64,000 nucleotides of DNA from Udeniomyces pyricola (taxonomy: Eukaryota > Basidiomycota > Tremellomycetes > Cystofilobasidiales > Mrakiaceae): NCBI GenBank assembly GCA_039545295.1, contig BCIK01000015.1, forward strand, positions 558,001-622,000, written 5' to 3'. This document shows positions 26,694 to 38,535 of the stretch, one piece after another. Below the pieces are notes generated by a model, which saw only the letters and a program-made list of their open reading frames with translations, had not been told where the DNA came from and ran no database searches. The translations under genes were made by a program, and so were the position numbers. Position 1 is the first letter of the stretch. The number at the start of each line of letters is the position of its first letter.

Positions 26694-28764
26694 CTACTGT
26701 GGCACCTTTCCTAGCGCGTTCAAAATCGCTTCCAGTCCTGCGTTACCCTTCTGTACTCCGAGCACGCCTTCGATTCTGTCCATCTCCGCCCGGATCGCGC
26801 CCGAGAGCGTATCGAGAACGGTCCGAGTATAGGCAAACGACTGCGTGTGCGTTGCCATGTAATGCACCGCGTGTGTCAGCACGGGGTTCGGTGAGCTTGC
26901 CGAGAGGGAGAGAGGTCGGGTTCGGAGGGTGTCTGGGTGACCGAGTTCAAGGGGAAAAGATTTGAGACCAAGGAGAAAGGATGGACCCAAGGGAAGAAGA
27001 TTTGTCGAGGTGATCAATATTTCCCCAAACGCACATACACATACACGCAAGAGGAGCGAGGCGACGAAACAAAGACATGAACCGACTTAATATGAGTCGC
27101 GAGCTTGGGTCGGCGTGGATCGCGTGGATCACCGGGAATGAAAACTTGCCCTCGGTGAGGTCTTCGGCAAAGTTCTTGTTGGCGGCGTACTGGTATAAGG
27201 AATGGAGGGGGCAAGATAGTTCCGGATGCGGGAGATAAAGTCAAGTTAGAGAAGGAAAGTACCCAGCCCGAGGTAAAGCTCGGTCACTTGACCCTACGCA
27301 CCTCGGAACTACGTAACAAGACATCACGAAGCGGCAACGCGATGGAGATGGTTCACGCCAAGATGTGGAGATTAGCAAGGTCAGAGGTTTCCTGAACAAG
27401 ATGACAACTCTTAAAGGGTCAGGGTGGTGATGTTCAACGTACGACTGCAAGTTCATGTAGTCATCACGAATCTGGAAGAGGATCGAAATGAGGTTGACTA
27501 GTGGAACGAAGTCGCTATGAAAAGAGAGAAACAAGAAAGGAGATTCAGGTTAGATTGTCGGGAACACTTGTGAGAGTCAAGTAGATTTGGACTCGTTTTC
27601 CATGTCAGAAACTAGGAGGCATCGCTGCGATCAAACCCTGCACACAGCAGATACGCTTATAACTCACACATCGCATGGTGATTTCGCCATCATTAGTTTG
27701 ACAGCGATCCTAAAGAGACCTCCCGTTTTGCCCAGGACCTATAGTATGTCAGAATCGACCCACAAGTACAGAAGGGAAGATTTGGGGTATGGAAATGGAA
27801 CAGAAAGAGGACTGATCAGTCGACTGAGCGTCATGGATGTCCATATCGAACGACTGCGTGCGATGGAAACGATCTTGCCCTCAAAGGCTTTTGTTCAGAG
27901 AATAGAAGTCAGAGATGACACGGACCATTTTGATGTACTCTTCTTCGCTTGGACACGTTAGGCTGTCTCTCCAGAATATCTCGAGCCCCTGACCACGATG
28001 AAGAGCGAGCATCTCTTCCGTCACGAGCCGATCGAGCTCGGCATCTTTGCGTGGCCTCGGTGTCGACGATCCAGAGGACGGTGACGCGGTCGTGGTCGAC
28101 CGGTCAGCCGGTGCGAGCTGTCTTGATGTGGGGCTTGATGATGGCGGATGTCGAGACGCGGTGGACGGGCCGATGTCGGTGTCGAGGTCCATTTCGGGAC
28201 GCAGTTTGAAGAGCTCCTTGTAGGCGAGAAAGTACACGTAGCCCGAAGTGTTGATGGTGTGCGGGATGCCAAAGACGGTGTGAGCCGTTGGAGAACCACG
28301 ACGAAGGAGAGAAGAGTCTTCAACGTCGTCCATACTTTGTGGAGACGATGACGAGAAAGGATGAGAGAAAGGAACAGTGAGTTATATGCGGTCGGAATGG
28401 GGCCGGATGCGTAGCAGGATGACGAACGCTCCTTTGGCCTCTTCCTGACTCGCGTCATCTCCAACCCTTGACGATGATGTCGATGCCATCGGTCAAGCTA
28501 CGCGTTCCATCTTTGGCAGGCCACAATGTACATGATAAAGGGTACGCACAGAAGTGAGCTCGTGTGTAACATCTCAACGACCTTTCGGATGACAGCAAGC
28601 GATTCCGTAGGGACCTGTAGCCAAACGTTGAAGGCCTCGATCAACTGGGACCGGATGTCTTTCCCTGGGTTGGAAAGGAGATACGTGAAGGGCTCGAGAA
28701 GAAGGTTCTCATCCGAGGGTGTATGAGCGAGCGGCAGGGAGAGGATGTTGGCGTAGTCGAGCAT
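26694..28764 (-). CDS. crtE: Geranylgeranyl diphosphate synthase
   Basis: Trans-prenyltransferase making C20 geranylgeranyl diphosphate for carotenoids and protein prenylation (BTS1 in budding yeast, crtE in carotenoid yeasts). ATG 28764 gives [16 protein letters not shown], then [20 protein letters not shown] and EMLHTSSLL. The phase-2 junction (28550 to 28334) leads to the first Asp-rich motif in [18 protein letters not shown]. Further on: [20 protein letters not shown], a Ser/Pro-rich insert of about 50 residues, [40 protein letters not shown], the second Asp-rich motif in [32 protein letters not shown], and a helical C-terminus ending LNALGKVPQ with stop at 26694. Both DDxxD-type motifs are intact, so the enzyme should be active. 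Confidence 0.94.
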
Positions 28765-29232
28765 GATGAGAGGAGAGAATCGAAGAGGGTGATGGGGGTA
28801 GAAGGGGTAGTAGGGGCATGTAATGTGACCAAGAGGCAGGCCGACTTGGTTGTACGTTGTTAGGAGAAGGCCGAGGGGGAACTTGGATATTGGATCCGAG
28901 ACTTGGGTTACATGACTACACTAGATCTTGGGACGCGTCGTTTGGCGTCGTCATACAACAAACGCGTTGAGCCATGTCGAATATTGAATTATTGAACCTG
29001 ATTGAATCATCCACCTGCGGTGTCTCTCGCTTCTCCCATACATTTCCAGCTGAAGCGCATACCAAAGTTCCACACGTGAGCTGGTGATCTACCCAAGTGA
29101 CTCTGCATCTCGTCACGCTGCGAAACCAAACTGACAGTCTTCAATTTGGCCATCCATCACTGCTAAAGTACGTCAAGACGTCAGTCTATACAGCCTGAAC
29201 TCTACCGTCACGCATAGTATTTCAACCCAGCC
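28765..29232. promoter_or_regulatory. Divergent intergenic region
   Basis: Shared upstream region of the geranylgeranyl diphosphate synthase (-) and an unrecognised coiled-coil protein (+). No distinctive element seen. Confidence 0.35.
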
Positions 29233-30661
29233 ATGAATGCCAGTGGACTACCCCCCGACATTGTTCGTCCAAAAACAAACAATCCCACTTGAGCTGTGCT
29301 CACCCTATGCTCATACACCGTGCTTGCTCCTCTAGAAAACAGTGGATATCCAGTCTCTGCTCGACATCCTTCAGCCCGTCCAGCGCGCGACTGGTACCGA
29401 GCATGATCTTTCAGATGGATCACCGTCACGTACTGCCCCTTCACCCAGAGAACAACAGCACTCTGAGCCATCATCCATACCAGATGTCCCATCTCGAATA
29501 TCGGATCTCCTCGCAACTCTCCAGGCGATACCGACGTTGCCACTCTCCCAACCAGATTCTTCCACCAGTCTAGGTCTAGGTCCAGGGTCATACCTTGCTC
29601 CCCCTGCGTTCTCTCTGCCCACTCACAACGGTATAGACGAGGAGTACGACCCAAACTCGTCCGAATCCGGATACAAGCCGCTTTCGCACCTATCGACAAA
29701 TCACTACCTTTCACACCCCACTGCAGTTCCATCCTATCAACCCCCCTTTGAACCCTCGTATCAAGCAACGAACGGCCCATCCTTCTTCGAATCATCGTCT
29801 TTCAATCATGAACCAGAGGAACGGTGCAACTCTGACCTGAGTTCTCTTACGTTCGCCCAAGCTCTTCCATACCTCGTACGCCTTTCGGAAGATTCGCATG
29901 TCATGAGTCAATTGCAACAGGTACGGGACATCGCTTTTGTTTTCATCTGCCCGTCGTAAAACGCTCTTCTCTCGACCCTTCGCATCAACCTTGACGCAGT
30001 CTTCGACCCATTTCTTTCACCACTTCCTAACAGATCAAAGCAGACCAGAACGAACTCGAGCGTAGCTTGTGGGCAGAGCGCCAGCGATTGATCGAGGAGC
30101 ATCGGAAAGGGGTCGCCAAAGCGCAAACGACTGCGTTGCTCGTCGGTCATCGCTCCATTCCACCGTTTGAGCAGAAAGTATGCACATTCATCGACTCGTA
30201 GCCTCCTCCCCCCCCCTTAGATAACAGTTCTCAACTGCTTTCTTGCGCTTGTCCAGCGGTCTTCAGTTCAAATGAGAAGTGCTGAAGTGGGTTTTTTCTT
30301 TTTCCTTTCTTTTTCTCCTTCCTCGTAGGCCCTGGCGCAGAAACTTGAGGCGGCCTTGAAACGATTTCATTCAACCAGAGTCCTGGTTGGTCTTTTCTTT
30401 TTTTTTTCTTCTTCTTCCTCTGTCATGATCATGTTGGTCGAGATGATCGCTGACAACCATGGCTTGCCCTCCCGGATCCCTGCTCCGCATGGTGTGATTT
30501 ATGTTCAGCCCGAATGGGACAGCCATGTGAAGAAGCAGCAGCGAGCGCTCGAGGCTTTGGGCGTGCCGACGATGGGACTTGTGGCCGAAGGAGATCGGGC
30601 TCGAAGGGAGAAACAGGGAAGGGTAGTGGGTGCACTTGAGGGGATGATTGGCGAAGGATGA
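29233..30661 (+). CDS. Unrecognised fungal protein with central coiled coil
   Basis: Exon 1 (29233-29262, MNASGLPPDI) joins in phase 0 to exon 2 (29336-29920). Exon 2 encodes KTVDIQSLLDILQPVQRATG, a Ser/Pro/Gln-rich disordered stretch and FAQALPYLVRLSEDSHVMSQ. Exon 3 (from 30035) gives a heptad-like, charged helix, KADQNELERSLWAERQRLIE. Exon 4 is ALAQKLEAALKRFHSTRVL. The rest is MIADNHGLPSRIPAPHGVIY, QPEWDSHVKKQQRALEALGV and a basic tail, with stop at 30659-30661. The last part ('Q...LE.LGVP') recalls a conserved but uncharacterised fungal family I cannot name with confidence. No catalytic motif is visible. A 57-base in-frame segment (30386-30442) may be an intron or may be retained. Confidence 0.65.
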
Positions 30662-31020
30662 TCAGGAGGGTGGTGGCGGTTGAATATAGAGGAAAGGTAT
30701 ACAAATACCGTTCAAGATGGCGATGTAAAGACAGAAGGGTGGTATATGAGTCTGCGTGAAAATGTTGCTCGTGATCAAGGTGGATTATGCAGGCTAGCTA
30801 TAAGCTACCTGTGGATGTCGTGCATGGATTATGTAGATAGTATAATATATGTATGTATATATATATATATATACGTGCACTGAGAGTGTTCTCAATTGGT
30901 TTACCCCTGATCATCGCTTCCGTCATCGTTCAACGTCGATTATCGAATCCTCATCACCAACACCCCCTTTCCATCTCCGTTGCTTCCTTGACCGCCCATC
31001 CCCTCGCCTCATTCGACTAT
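30662..31020. other. Intergenic spacer with (TA)n tract
   Basis: Holds the 3' end of the preceding gene and the PAC1 promoter, both plus strand. A TA-dinucleotide run lies at about 30857-30872. No gene seen. Confidence 0.4.
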
Positions 31021-33875
31021 ATGGCTTCCATACTCTCTGAACGACAAAAGGACGAACTGTATGTCCCTGTTCCACCTTTAATCGCAACGCGTTCCTGAGC
31101 TCATCGTCATCTCCTCTTTCGCCCCTTCCCATCCATGTTCCCCTGTTTGTTCTCTTACTTACGCCTTCGGTCCCTCTATCACTCCCTCTCTTTCGTCTCA
31201 TCATATCCTTTCGTTCGCTCATACCAATGCCTAAACAATGCCCATACGCTTCTTGCCAATTTCTACTGCATCTTTCTCGACGAGTTTAGACACCGCTCCA
31301 TCCTCGACTACCTCTACACCTCCGGCCTTCGGACATCCTACGACGCTCTCAAGCGGGAAACGGGCCTCGACGAGTTTCAAGTCGATCCCAAAGGCCGCCA
31401 GGCGGGCTTGCTGGAGAAGAAATGGACCAGTGTCATCAGATTACAGAAAAAGGTACGTCAATATGTTAGTCAGAACCTGATCGGCCGCGTGTTGGAAGGA
31501 TTGGAGTATGGAAGAGAGGGAAGGTTGGTTGGGAATCGATTGCAAAGAGAAGATGGATTCCGGATGATCTTAAGGCGGGTACGGGGGCACGAACCACGAG
31601 GGTGGATGGCTTGATGGACACCCATTGGAGAATGTTTGGTCCTAGGTTCATGGCCTTGGTTGGTCAAGGCGACACAAGCGTACTGGGAGATGAAGGGGGT
31701 TTGAGGAGTTATAGGCTCGAGACGGGTGATGCCTCCCGCAGATGTTGGACGATATCGCCTGCCCCCCCCCCCCCACTTCCCTGCCTTCTCGTTCACCAGT
31801 TTTAGGTGGAACATTTCGACCTTCGAAGTCTATTTCTCGTCCTTGGAATCCATACAGTTTGGTATTCAGCTCTGCAACTCTCGCATATACGCAAGTGCTT
31901 TGGAGACTTCATTAAACACGCAGCGTCACGGTCGTTCTCACAGAATTCCTCTCCTTCATGTCTCTTTGGAATCAGGTCTGTACTGACACAAAGCGTATTC
32001 AACCACTGCTTAGATCATGGACCTCGAGAACCGTAATGCGAATCTTCTCACTGAGCTATCAGCCAGCTCCTCCCTCTCGACGCGTCCCTCACCGACAGAC
32101 TGGCTCCCACGCGCACCCGCTCGACACGTCCTCACTTCCCATCGAGCTCCCGTCACGCAAGTCGCGTTCCACCCCACATTCAGCATCCTGGCGAGTGCAA
32201 GTGAAGATTCGAGCGTGAAGATTTGGGATTGGGAGACCGGAGAATTTGAGAGAACGTTGAAGGGTCATACGAAAGCGGTGATGGACGTCGATTTCGACAA
32301 GACGGGTGGTGTGATGGGTGAGTTCCGTCAGCTGTTACCCGATCAACTCGAACTCAAGTGGTACTGGCGTATAGGGCGTCAGAATCTAAATCAACAACGG
32401 GCGTCGATGTGTACTCGTCCCCGTCTTGAACGCGTGCTGACGGGTCGTTCATCTTTCCTTTGAATACTCCCTTGTTCTATCAAGTCACTTGCTCGACGGA
32501 TCTTACCATCAAGCTGTGGGACACGCTCAACGAGTACAAGAATGTCAAGACGCTTTACGGACATGACCATTCGGTTTCGTCCGCACGCTTCTTGCCTAGC
32601 GGAGATTTCATAGTTTCAGCTAGTCGCGATCGCAGTGTCAAAGTATGGGAGGTAGCCTCGGGGTTTGTTTTGATTTCTTTTTTTTTCGTTCAAGTCAAGA
32701 GGAATGTCAGGTATCACGTTTGTGATGTGCTGACCACGATTGGCATGGTTTCTTTCTTTCCTCTCGTTTCTGCCTGTCTCAGGTTCTGTGTCAAGACATT
32801 CACGGGTCATACAGAGTGGGTTCGATCCGTTGTACCGTCGGAAGATGGCCAGCTTCTCGCCTCATGTTCAAATGACCAGGTCAGCAAACAACCCTTGCCG
32901 TTTCCCTCATCAAACCTCGAACTTCTTCTCTCGTCTTACGAATGGGGATGCGCTAACATTCATCTTTCCATTTTCGTGGGCTAACCAATGCTCCTAGTCG
33001 AGTCGTATATGGGACGTGTCATCAGGCGAGACAAAGATGGATCTTCGAGGACACGAACATGTCGTTGAATGCGTCACGTTTGCACCCACGGTCTCGTATC
33101 CAGCCATTCGGGAGCTCACAGGAACGCAGGTCCGTTCTTGAAGCCGTCCAGAAAAGAGAGTGCACGTCCGATATTGTGCATTGCGATTGGCATCTGAAAG
33201 GATTGCGTTTTTATCTGCTTTATGTTCTCTATATCTGTAGTCGAATCCAAAGGATGCCAAGACTAAACCGATAGCGGGTCAATTCGTCGCGACGGGATCC
33301 CGAGACAAGTCGATTCGGATCTGGGAGACGAGCACAGGTCAATGCCTGCGGACCCTCGTGAGTTTAGCCTACCGAAGAGTCCTGCTATGATCGAAGAAGA
33401 CTCGAAACCAACACAACCTCCCCCCCCCCCCCTGCTCGTCCCCTTTTCCAGGTCGGTCACGACAATTGGATTCGATCTCTGCTCTTCCATCCATCCGGCA
33501 AATTCCTTCTCTCGGCCTCGGACGATAAGACCATTCGAATCTGGGACCTCGCCACGGGCCGATGTACCAAGACAATCGAGGCACATGGCCATTTCGTCAC
33601 TTGCATGACTTGGGGACGTGCTGTCGTTCGTGGTGGTGGTGGTGATGGCGAGAAGAAGAACGGGGAAAAAGAGGGTGCGGGGGAAGCAGAGAGAAAGGTT
33701 AATGTGCTGGCAACGGGAAGTGTCGACCAAAGCGTCAAGGTTCGTGCCAAAAACGCGACTTATTGTCACGATCCTTATCAAAGCTGGTTCACGTCATGCC
33801 TGTTCCCTCTCTTCACACGCGCTCATCCACTTTACCGTACTTTTGCCTCTGGCCTGATAGATTTGGACGCCATGA
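31021..33875 (+). CDS. PAC1: Nuclear distribution protein PAC1 / LIS1
   Basis: Dynein regulator that binds the dynein motor domain and is needed for nuclear migration. Exons are 31021-31058, 31290-31452, 32014-32317, 32485-32662, 32783-32879, 32998-33129, 33241-33357, 33452-33739 and 33861-33875: 1332 bases, 443 residues, all in phase. The N-terminal LisH motif is [20 protein letters not shown], followed by a short coiled coil ([16 protein letters not shown]). WD repeats follow: [78 protein letters not shown] and a seventh ending SVDQSVKIWTP. The last blade is closed by a 15-base terminal exon. A poly(C) run acts as the pyrimidine tract of the intron before exon 8. The length and seven-blade layout match the family. 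Confidence 0.95.
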
Positions 33876-34960
33876 TGAGGGAAAAGACAAGGGACCAAAA
33901 ACGAAAATTTGTTTTCTCTCAAAAACTGTCCTCGATCCCCTCTTTCGCTTCTCTCAAACCCGAGCAAGCGGTTCGGCTTCGGCATGTAAGCCCATTGTTG
34001 GTTCGGTGTAGTCTGACGGCTTCTGTTGCTTAGTGCGTATCGCTAACGAACTCTCTCTGGTCTCTTGCCCCGATCAATTTTTTTTTTATTGTTTTTTTTT
34101 CTGTTTTTGCATGACAGGTTTCATTGCCATGCGCTTGTCAAGCTTCCCATCACCTCCTTGCGTTCTTTTACCCTCCATGACACATCTCTTCCTTCGCCGT
34201 TCCTCAAACGATTCTTACACCTTCCGCTTGCTACAAACCGTCAAGACTCAAGGCTCAGTGCAAATCCCATATCCCGCTGCTTTCCTTCTCCTCTCTTTGC
34301 AGAGTTGACCTTTCGTCTCCCTCAAACCCAACTTGAGTCCCCAATCGCTTGACTGATGTCTCGTATCACGCACCTCACACCTTTGCCCATCTTCACCTAT
34401 TCGACCACCTACCTACCTTCCTCTAACTGACCTACTGGGAGGTCGCTATAATTTCCTACGACCTACCCACAATATGACTTTTCTCCCTTGCATCCCCCTT
34501 GCCCTTTCATCCTTTCAACAAACACACCTTCGATTCCAGCCCCCCCCCCCCTTCCCCTTTGCAACTCTCCTATTCTACCCAAGACCTTGCAACTGTCCTC
34601 GTCTTCATCTTCGTTCCGTCTCTGTCATGTTTTAAACTCTTACTTTTTTTTAGAGAGCTCGTAAACACCATCACTTCACCAGTTCCTTCCTTCCTTTTTT
34701 TTCGTGTTTCTTCTTTTATGTCTCCTACTTTTGCTTTGCTTTGCTTTTGTTGCCGTCTCCATCACGCTCAGCTCCTCACTTTTCTCTTTTGTTCTCTCTT
34801 TTCTTCTTCTTCTTCTTTTTTTTTTTCGCATCTGCTGTTCTCGTCCTTCTCTTCTTTTCCCTTTCCTCTTTTCCTGACCGAATCGCTTTCATTGCATTCT
34901 GATAACTTTTTTTCTTTGTTTTTCTTTTCCTTCTTCTTCTGCTTCTTCTCTTGATCCCTC
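33876..34960. other. Long pyrimidine-rich spacer
   Basis: After PAC1 the plus strand is almost pure C and T for long stretches, especially 34470-34960. It includes C-runs and TTCTTC arrays. The apparent coding frames here are low-complexity Ser/Phe/Leu strings and are not credible genes. Confidence 0.6.
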
Positions 34961-35110
34961 ATGTGGATCCTTCCTACTCTTGATCACTTGAAACCTCTTC
35001 TTATCTACCTTAAGCCTCTGGTTTACAAAGGGGTCATAAAGCCTGTCCTCAAGGAATATAACGAGCGTGCATATCACCGGGATGAGAACGCACGCATATA
35101 TCATGCCTAA
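34961..35110 (+). CDS. Possible 49-residue small protein
   Basis: A short complete reading frame, ATG 34961 to TAA 35108-35110, directly after the pyrimidine-rich leader. The product starts MWILPTLDHLKPLLIYLKPL and ends NERAYHRDENARIYHA. It is an amphipathic, Leu/Lys/Tyr-rich segment followed by a charged tail. Unlike the surrounding low-complexity DNA it uses a balanced mix of amino acids, which suggests real coding. A CT-rich leader upstream would fit a promoter and 5' UTR. It could instead be the last exon of a longer gene, though I found no good 3' splice site before it. I do not recognise it; small subunits of mitochondrial membrane complexes have this size and character. Confidence 0.4.
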   Translation: MWILPTLDHLKPLLIYLKPLVYKGVIKPVLKEYNERAYHRDENARIYHA

Positions 35111-35221
35111 CGGAGGAAAACCCCAATAAAACGTCTATTCGTTTCCCCCCCCCCCCCCCAAAAAAAGGACCATCCAATCCCCTTTCTGTTTGTTTCCTCT
35201 CCACCTTGAACCCCTATCTCT

Positions 35222-38168
35222 CTACCTCTTTCGCTGCATCACCTCGGGGACGAACGTCATCGGATTCATCCGAGGAAGCTCTGCGTCATAGACGACTTCC
35301 TTTTTCTTATACAGCAACGCCAACGATCTCGCGCCTTGCGACTTGCAGAACCGTTCGAGCCCTTGGTCCATGAGGCGCGAGGCGCGATGGAAGGTGTCGT
35401 CGTCGTTGGTAGGTTTGGGGTGATCAGTGGTTGAAGAGATGGGTGATGAGGGAACGATCGAAGAGGATGAAGGTGGGAGTGAGGGAGTAAGTGAAGAAGG
35501 TGTAGGTGACGATGAAGCCAAGGAAGACAAAGGGGGCTCAACGGTCGTTGTGGCGATCGTCGATGCAACGGACGAAGACGCATCCAAAGAGGTCAAAGAA
35601 TCGGATGAAGGGGTGTAAAGCAAATCGAGGACGTTCAAAGCACGACTGTACGACGGATCGAAGAGGGAAACCGAATTGAACGTCTTATCGGACGAAGCTT
35701 TCCTAGCATTGTATACAGCCAATCGATGATTCCGATGTTTCGTCTTCAATGGATAGGTGGCATAGGGGTCGTCTTGACTGATTCCTCCCTCAACCGCTGT
35801 AGATGCGGAAACGGCCGATGTAATTTCCCATTCCTCGACTAAATGCAACAACATTGCCACCATCGTCGGCGTAATGAACGGTTCCTTCCGGGGTGCCACT
35901 GGAATCCGCTCGGCGAGAGCCCGAATGACCCGAGCCGCGTCTTCATATCGATGATCCGCCCAGAGGCACTCGAGAAGCGAGTACATGCTGTTGTAGTTGT
36001 CGAGGTACCGGTACGAAAGGGTTGGGTGGGAGAGGAAGAGGGCGTGGTATTGCAGGACGAGTGTCGAACCGGTCGGAGAGAGATGTCCCAGGGCGTCGTA
36101 AAGGATGTTAAACGGTCGAGCCGAGACTAAAGGGATGACGGGGTGTGATATCGGAGGCGTTTGAGACTGGACGTTGTTCTGGTGAGGAGTTAGAAGGGAG
36201 GTATAGTCGGGATGAGGTAAAGGATTTGGAGATTTCACGTCGGATGGGAGGAACCGATCGAAGTAGGCCAAGACGGCCCTCAGAGCGGAATGTCGACATA
36301 GATGCCCATTCGTTGCCGCCCAGGCGTGCAGGGTCATGATGTTCGCTATCACCTCGGCCGTGAGAAGCTCCGGTGCCGTTTGCGGTGCATTGGGAAGGAT
36401 TGTATGGAGTTGCCAAAAGAGACAACCTCGGCGGAAGGCTGTTGAAGCGCGAAAAGATCTCGACATCCAACGATCTTCGGAATCGGACTCGGAAAGGACC
36501 GAGGGACTAGACTCGCGGACTTGATCAAGACTGGTCTTCAGGGACTTGACGTAGAGTTGAAGGAAGTTGGTGAGATAGGTCTTGGCACGATTGCTAAAGG
36601 AAGCGGGATCGGAGGGCGAAGGCGTAAGACGCATGCAGAGGGCGAATATGATAGGCGATGCTTCGTCGAAATCAAGGGATTCGGTGGTTCCCATCCGTAG
36701 TGTGATGCGAGCGAGGAAGATGCGAATGACGCGTTCGATCTGTCATAGCGCGATAGTCAGACGAAGAATGGTGAACAGATCAACAACTCGGGTCAGTTAA
36801 AATTCTGCCCCTCGACTTTCGTCTCCAGGGTATTGGACATCGAACCGCATCAGCGACGTTGACGACTGACAATTTCCTGGTCCAAAGTGTACTCCTCGTC
36901 GTTGACCCTCAGATTCCGCTGCTCGATCGTTGGAAGCTTAGCTATAACGTCCCACCACGCTTCGCAGCTCGCCAACAACTCAATCACATCTCTTTTAATC
37001 CTCAAAGCCGTACCCTTTTCTTTTGGCATCCCAGCGTTCTTCTTCATGTCCTCCTCATCCTCTTCGGTGGCCGTCGGCCTCCATCCACGATCGGCCTCGA
37101 GTAGGTAGAGTTCGATCCAGTGCCCGAGATCCTCGCACAATACCTTTGCCAGGTTTTTCCTGAAGACTTGCTGTTTCTGAGTTGACAACCTATTGTACGG
37201 CAGTTTGGGATCAGTCGAAGGGGAAGGTGCACGGTGAAGAAAGGCGCACCGGAAGAGGTCGAGGATGTCGAGGGTGACTGATGGGGGAAACGCGAGGATC
37301 GCGTCCCTGAATTCGATCGGGGTGTTCCCAACCTTCGTCAGGCTTTTGTGCTTTGAGGGAAAACAAAAGTTTCGTAGTTTACGGACAAGCATATTCCAAA
37401 AGACGTCAGGCATTGCGCCTTCGATGCGCTGAGAGATGCGGCGGAACACAAGTGGAAAATCATCGAAGGATTTGCGGAAGTGAATTTCTTCTGATTTCCT
37501 GGGGTAAGCGACCGGGACTGGTGGGAGAGCAGGCCGGAGGGGTAGTGGAAACTCAAATCTGATGTCGGATGTAGATCGAGAGGGTGGGGTGTTGGGTGGC
37601 GATGGCATAGGGGTCTTGGGGACATCGGAAGTGAGTTCAAACGAGGGATATGCGGTAGGTTCGGAATCAGGTGCAGTAAAGGATATGTGGGGCGGTAGTG
37701 GGCGAGGCAGAAATAGAGGAGGTGGATCATGATGTTGAGTAAGGGGTTCAGCTCCTGTCAAACTTGGTTCTAGTCCGAGATCATCTGTCGCGACGAGGAC
37801 CGTTGCGTGGGTGATGACTCCAGGAATAGGGACGAATGGTCGCTCGGCCGACTGTCGTGAGACGATGAGCGTCTTGGCCTTGCGCGGTCTTAACGGGTTG
37901 ATGTTCTTGGGCTTCTTCTCATGACTTTTGTGGCGGATGGAAAGGGTTGTCAAGCATGGGGTGAATGGACTGGGATTGGGGTATGGACGAAGACGGGTAC
38001 TGGTATGGGTGGTGGTGATGGTGGAAGGGGAACAAGCTGAAACGATCGGGAAGCAACAAGCGTTCAAGGTGAATTGTCAGTCATCGGCTTTCATGGGGGC
38101 AGTGAAACAAGCCCAAGGTGTAAGAGCGAGTTACCGAAACGTAAGAGTCGGACTTGAAGCAACAACAT
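35222..38168 (-). CDS. Mitochondrial helical-repeat (PPR-like) protein
   Basis: Two large exons, plus a probable small first exon, encode a protein of about 900 residues. The first exon is suggested by ATG 38168 (MLLLQVRLLRF) with a GTAACT donor, joining in phase 1 to an acceptor near 38038. The following CSPSTITTTHTSTRLRPYPN, and a basic stretch RHKSHEKKPKNINPLRPRKA, suit a mitochondrial presequence. The second and third exons meet in phase 0 (near 36870 and 36740). The C-terminal half contains repeated helical pairs, such as YNSMYSLLECLWADHRYEDA followed by ARVIRALAERI, and ITPTMVAMLLHLVEEWE, which look like degenerate PPR units. The end is a Ser-rich linker and then GLERFCKSQGARSLALLYKK, with stop at 35222. 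The role is probably in mitochondrial RNA handling, by analogy only. Confidence 0.6.
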
Positions 38169-38535
38169 GCGTTCTCTGGAAGATACGCGAAGACCAAAGC
38201 TGGCCTGAGAAACGGGTCGAGTTGCGTAGTAGCTGGTCGTTTCGGCCAAGAGCGAGTCGCTGGTCACCATGCACCACCTGCTCGTCCGATTCCACATGTT
38301 CCAAAATCAATATGCCACATGTCACATGCCACACTCCTATCACAGTGGTACGTAACCACGCCCAGTTCTTTCACCAAATCCTCTCATCGCTCAAAGGGCC
38401 GGGTGTTTGACTTTGAGGCGATACAGACATCTATAATCAAGTGGCTTGCCATCAACACATAATCATACGTATATATATATATATATAACCAAGTCAACCT
38501 GTTTTCCTCCATGCCGGTTTTCTTGCTATACCCTT
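38169..38535. other. Intergenic spacer with (TA)n tract
   Basis: Promoter of the mitochondrial protein gene and 3' end of the Ala/Ser-rich gene, both minus strand. A TA-dinucleotide run lies at about 38470-38487. No gene seen. Confidence 0.4.

Noticed and set aside
34033..34960. Long plus-strand frames after PAC1
   Set aside because: Pure Ser/Phe/Leu low complexity from CT-rich DNA, with no motif and no consistent splicing.
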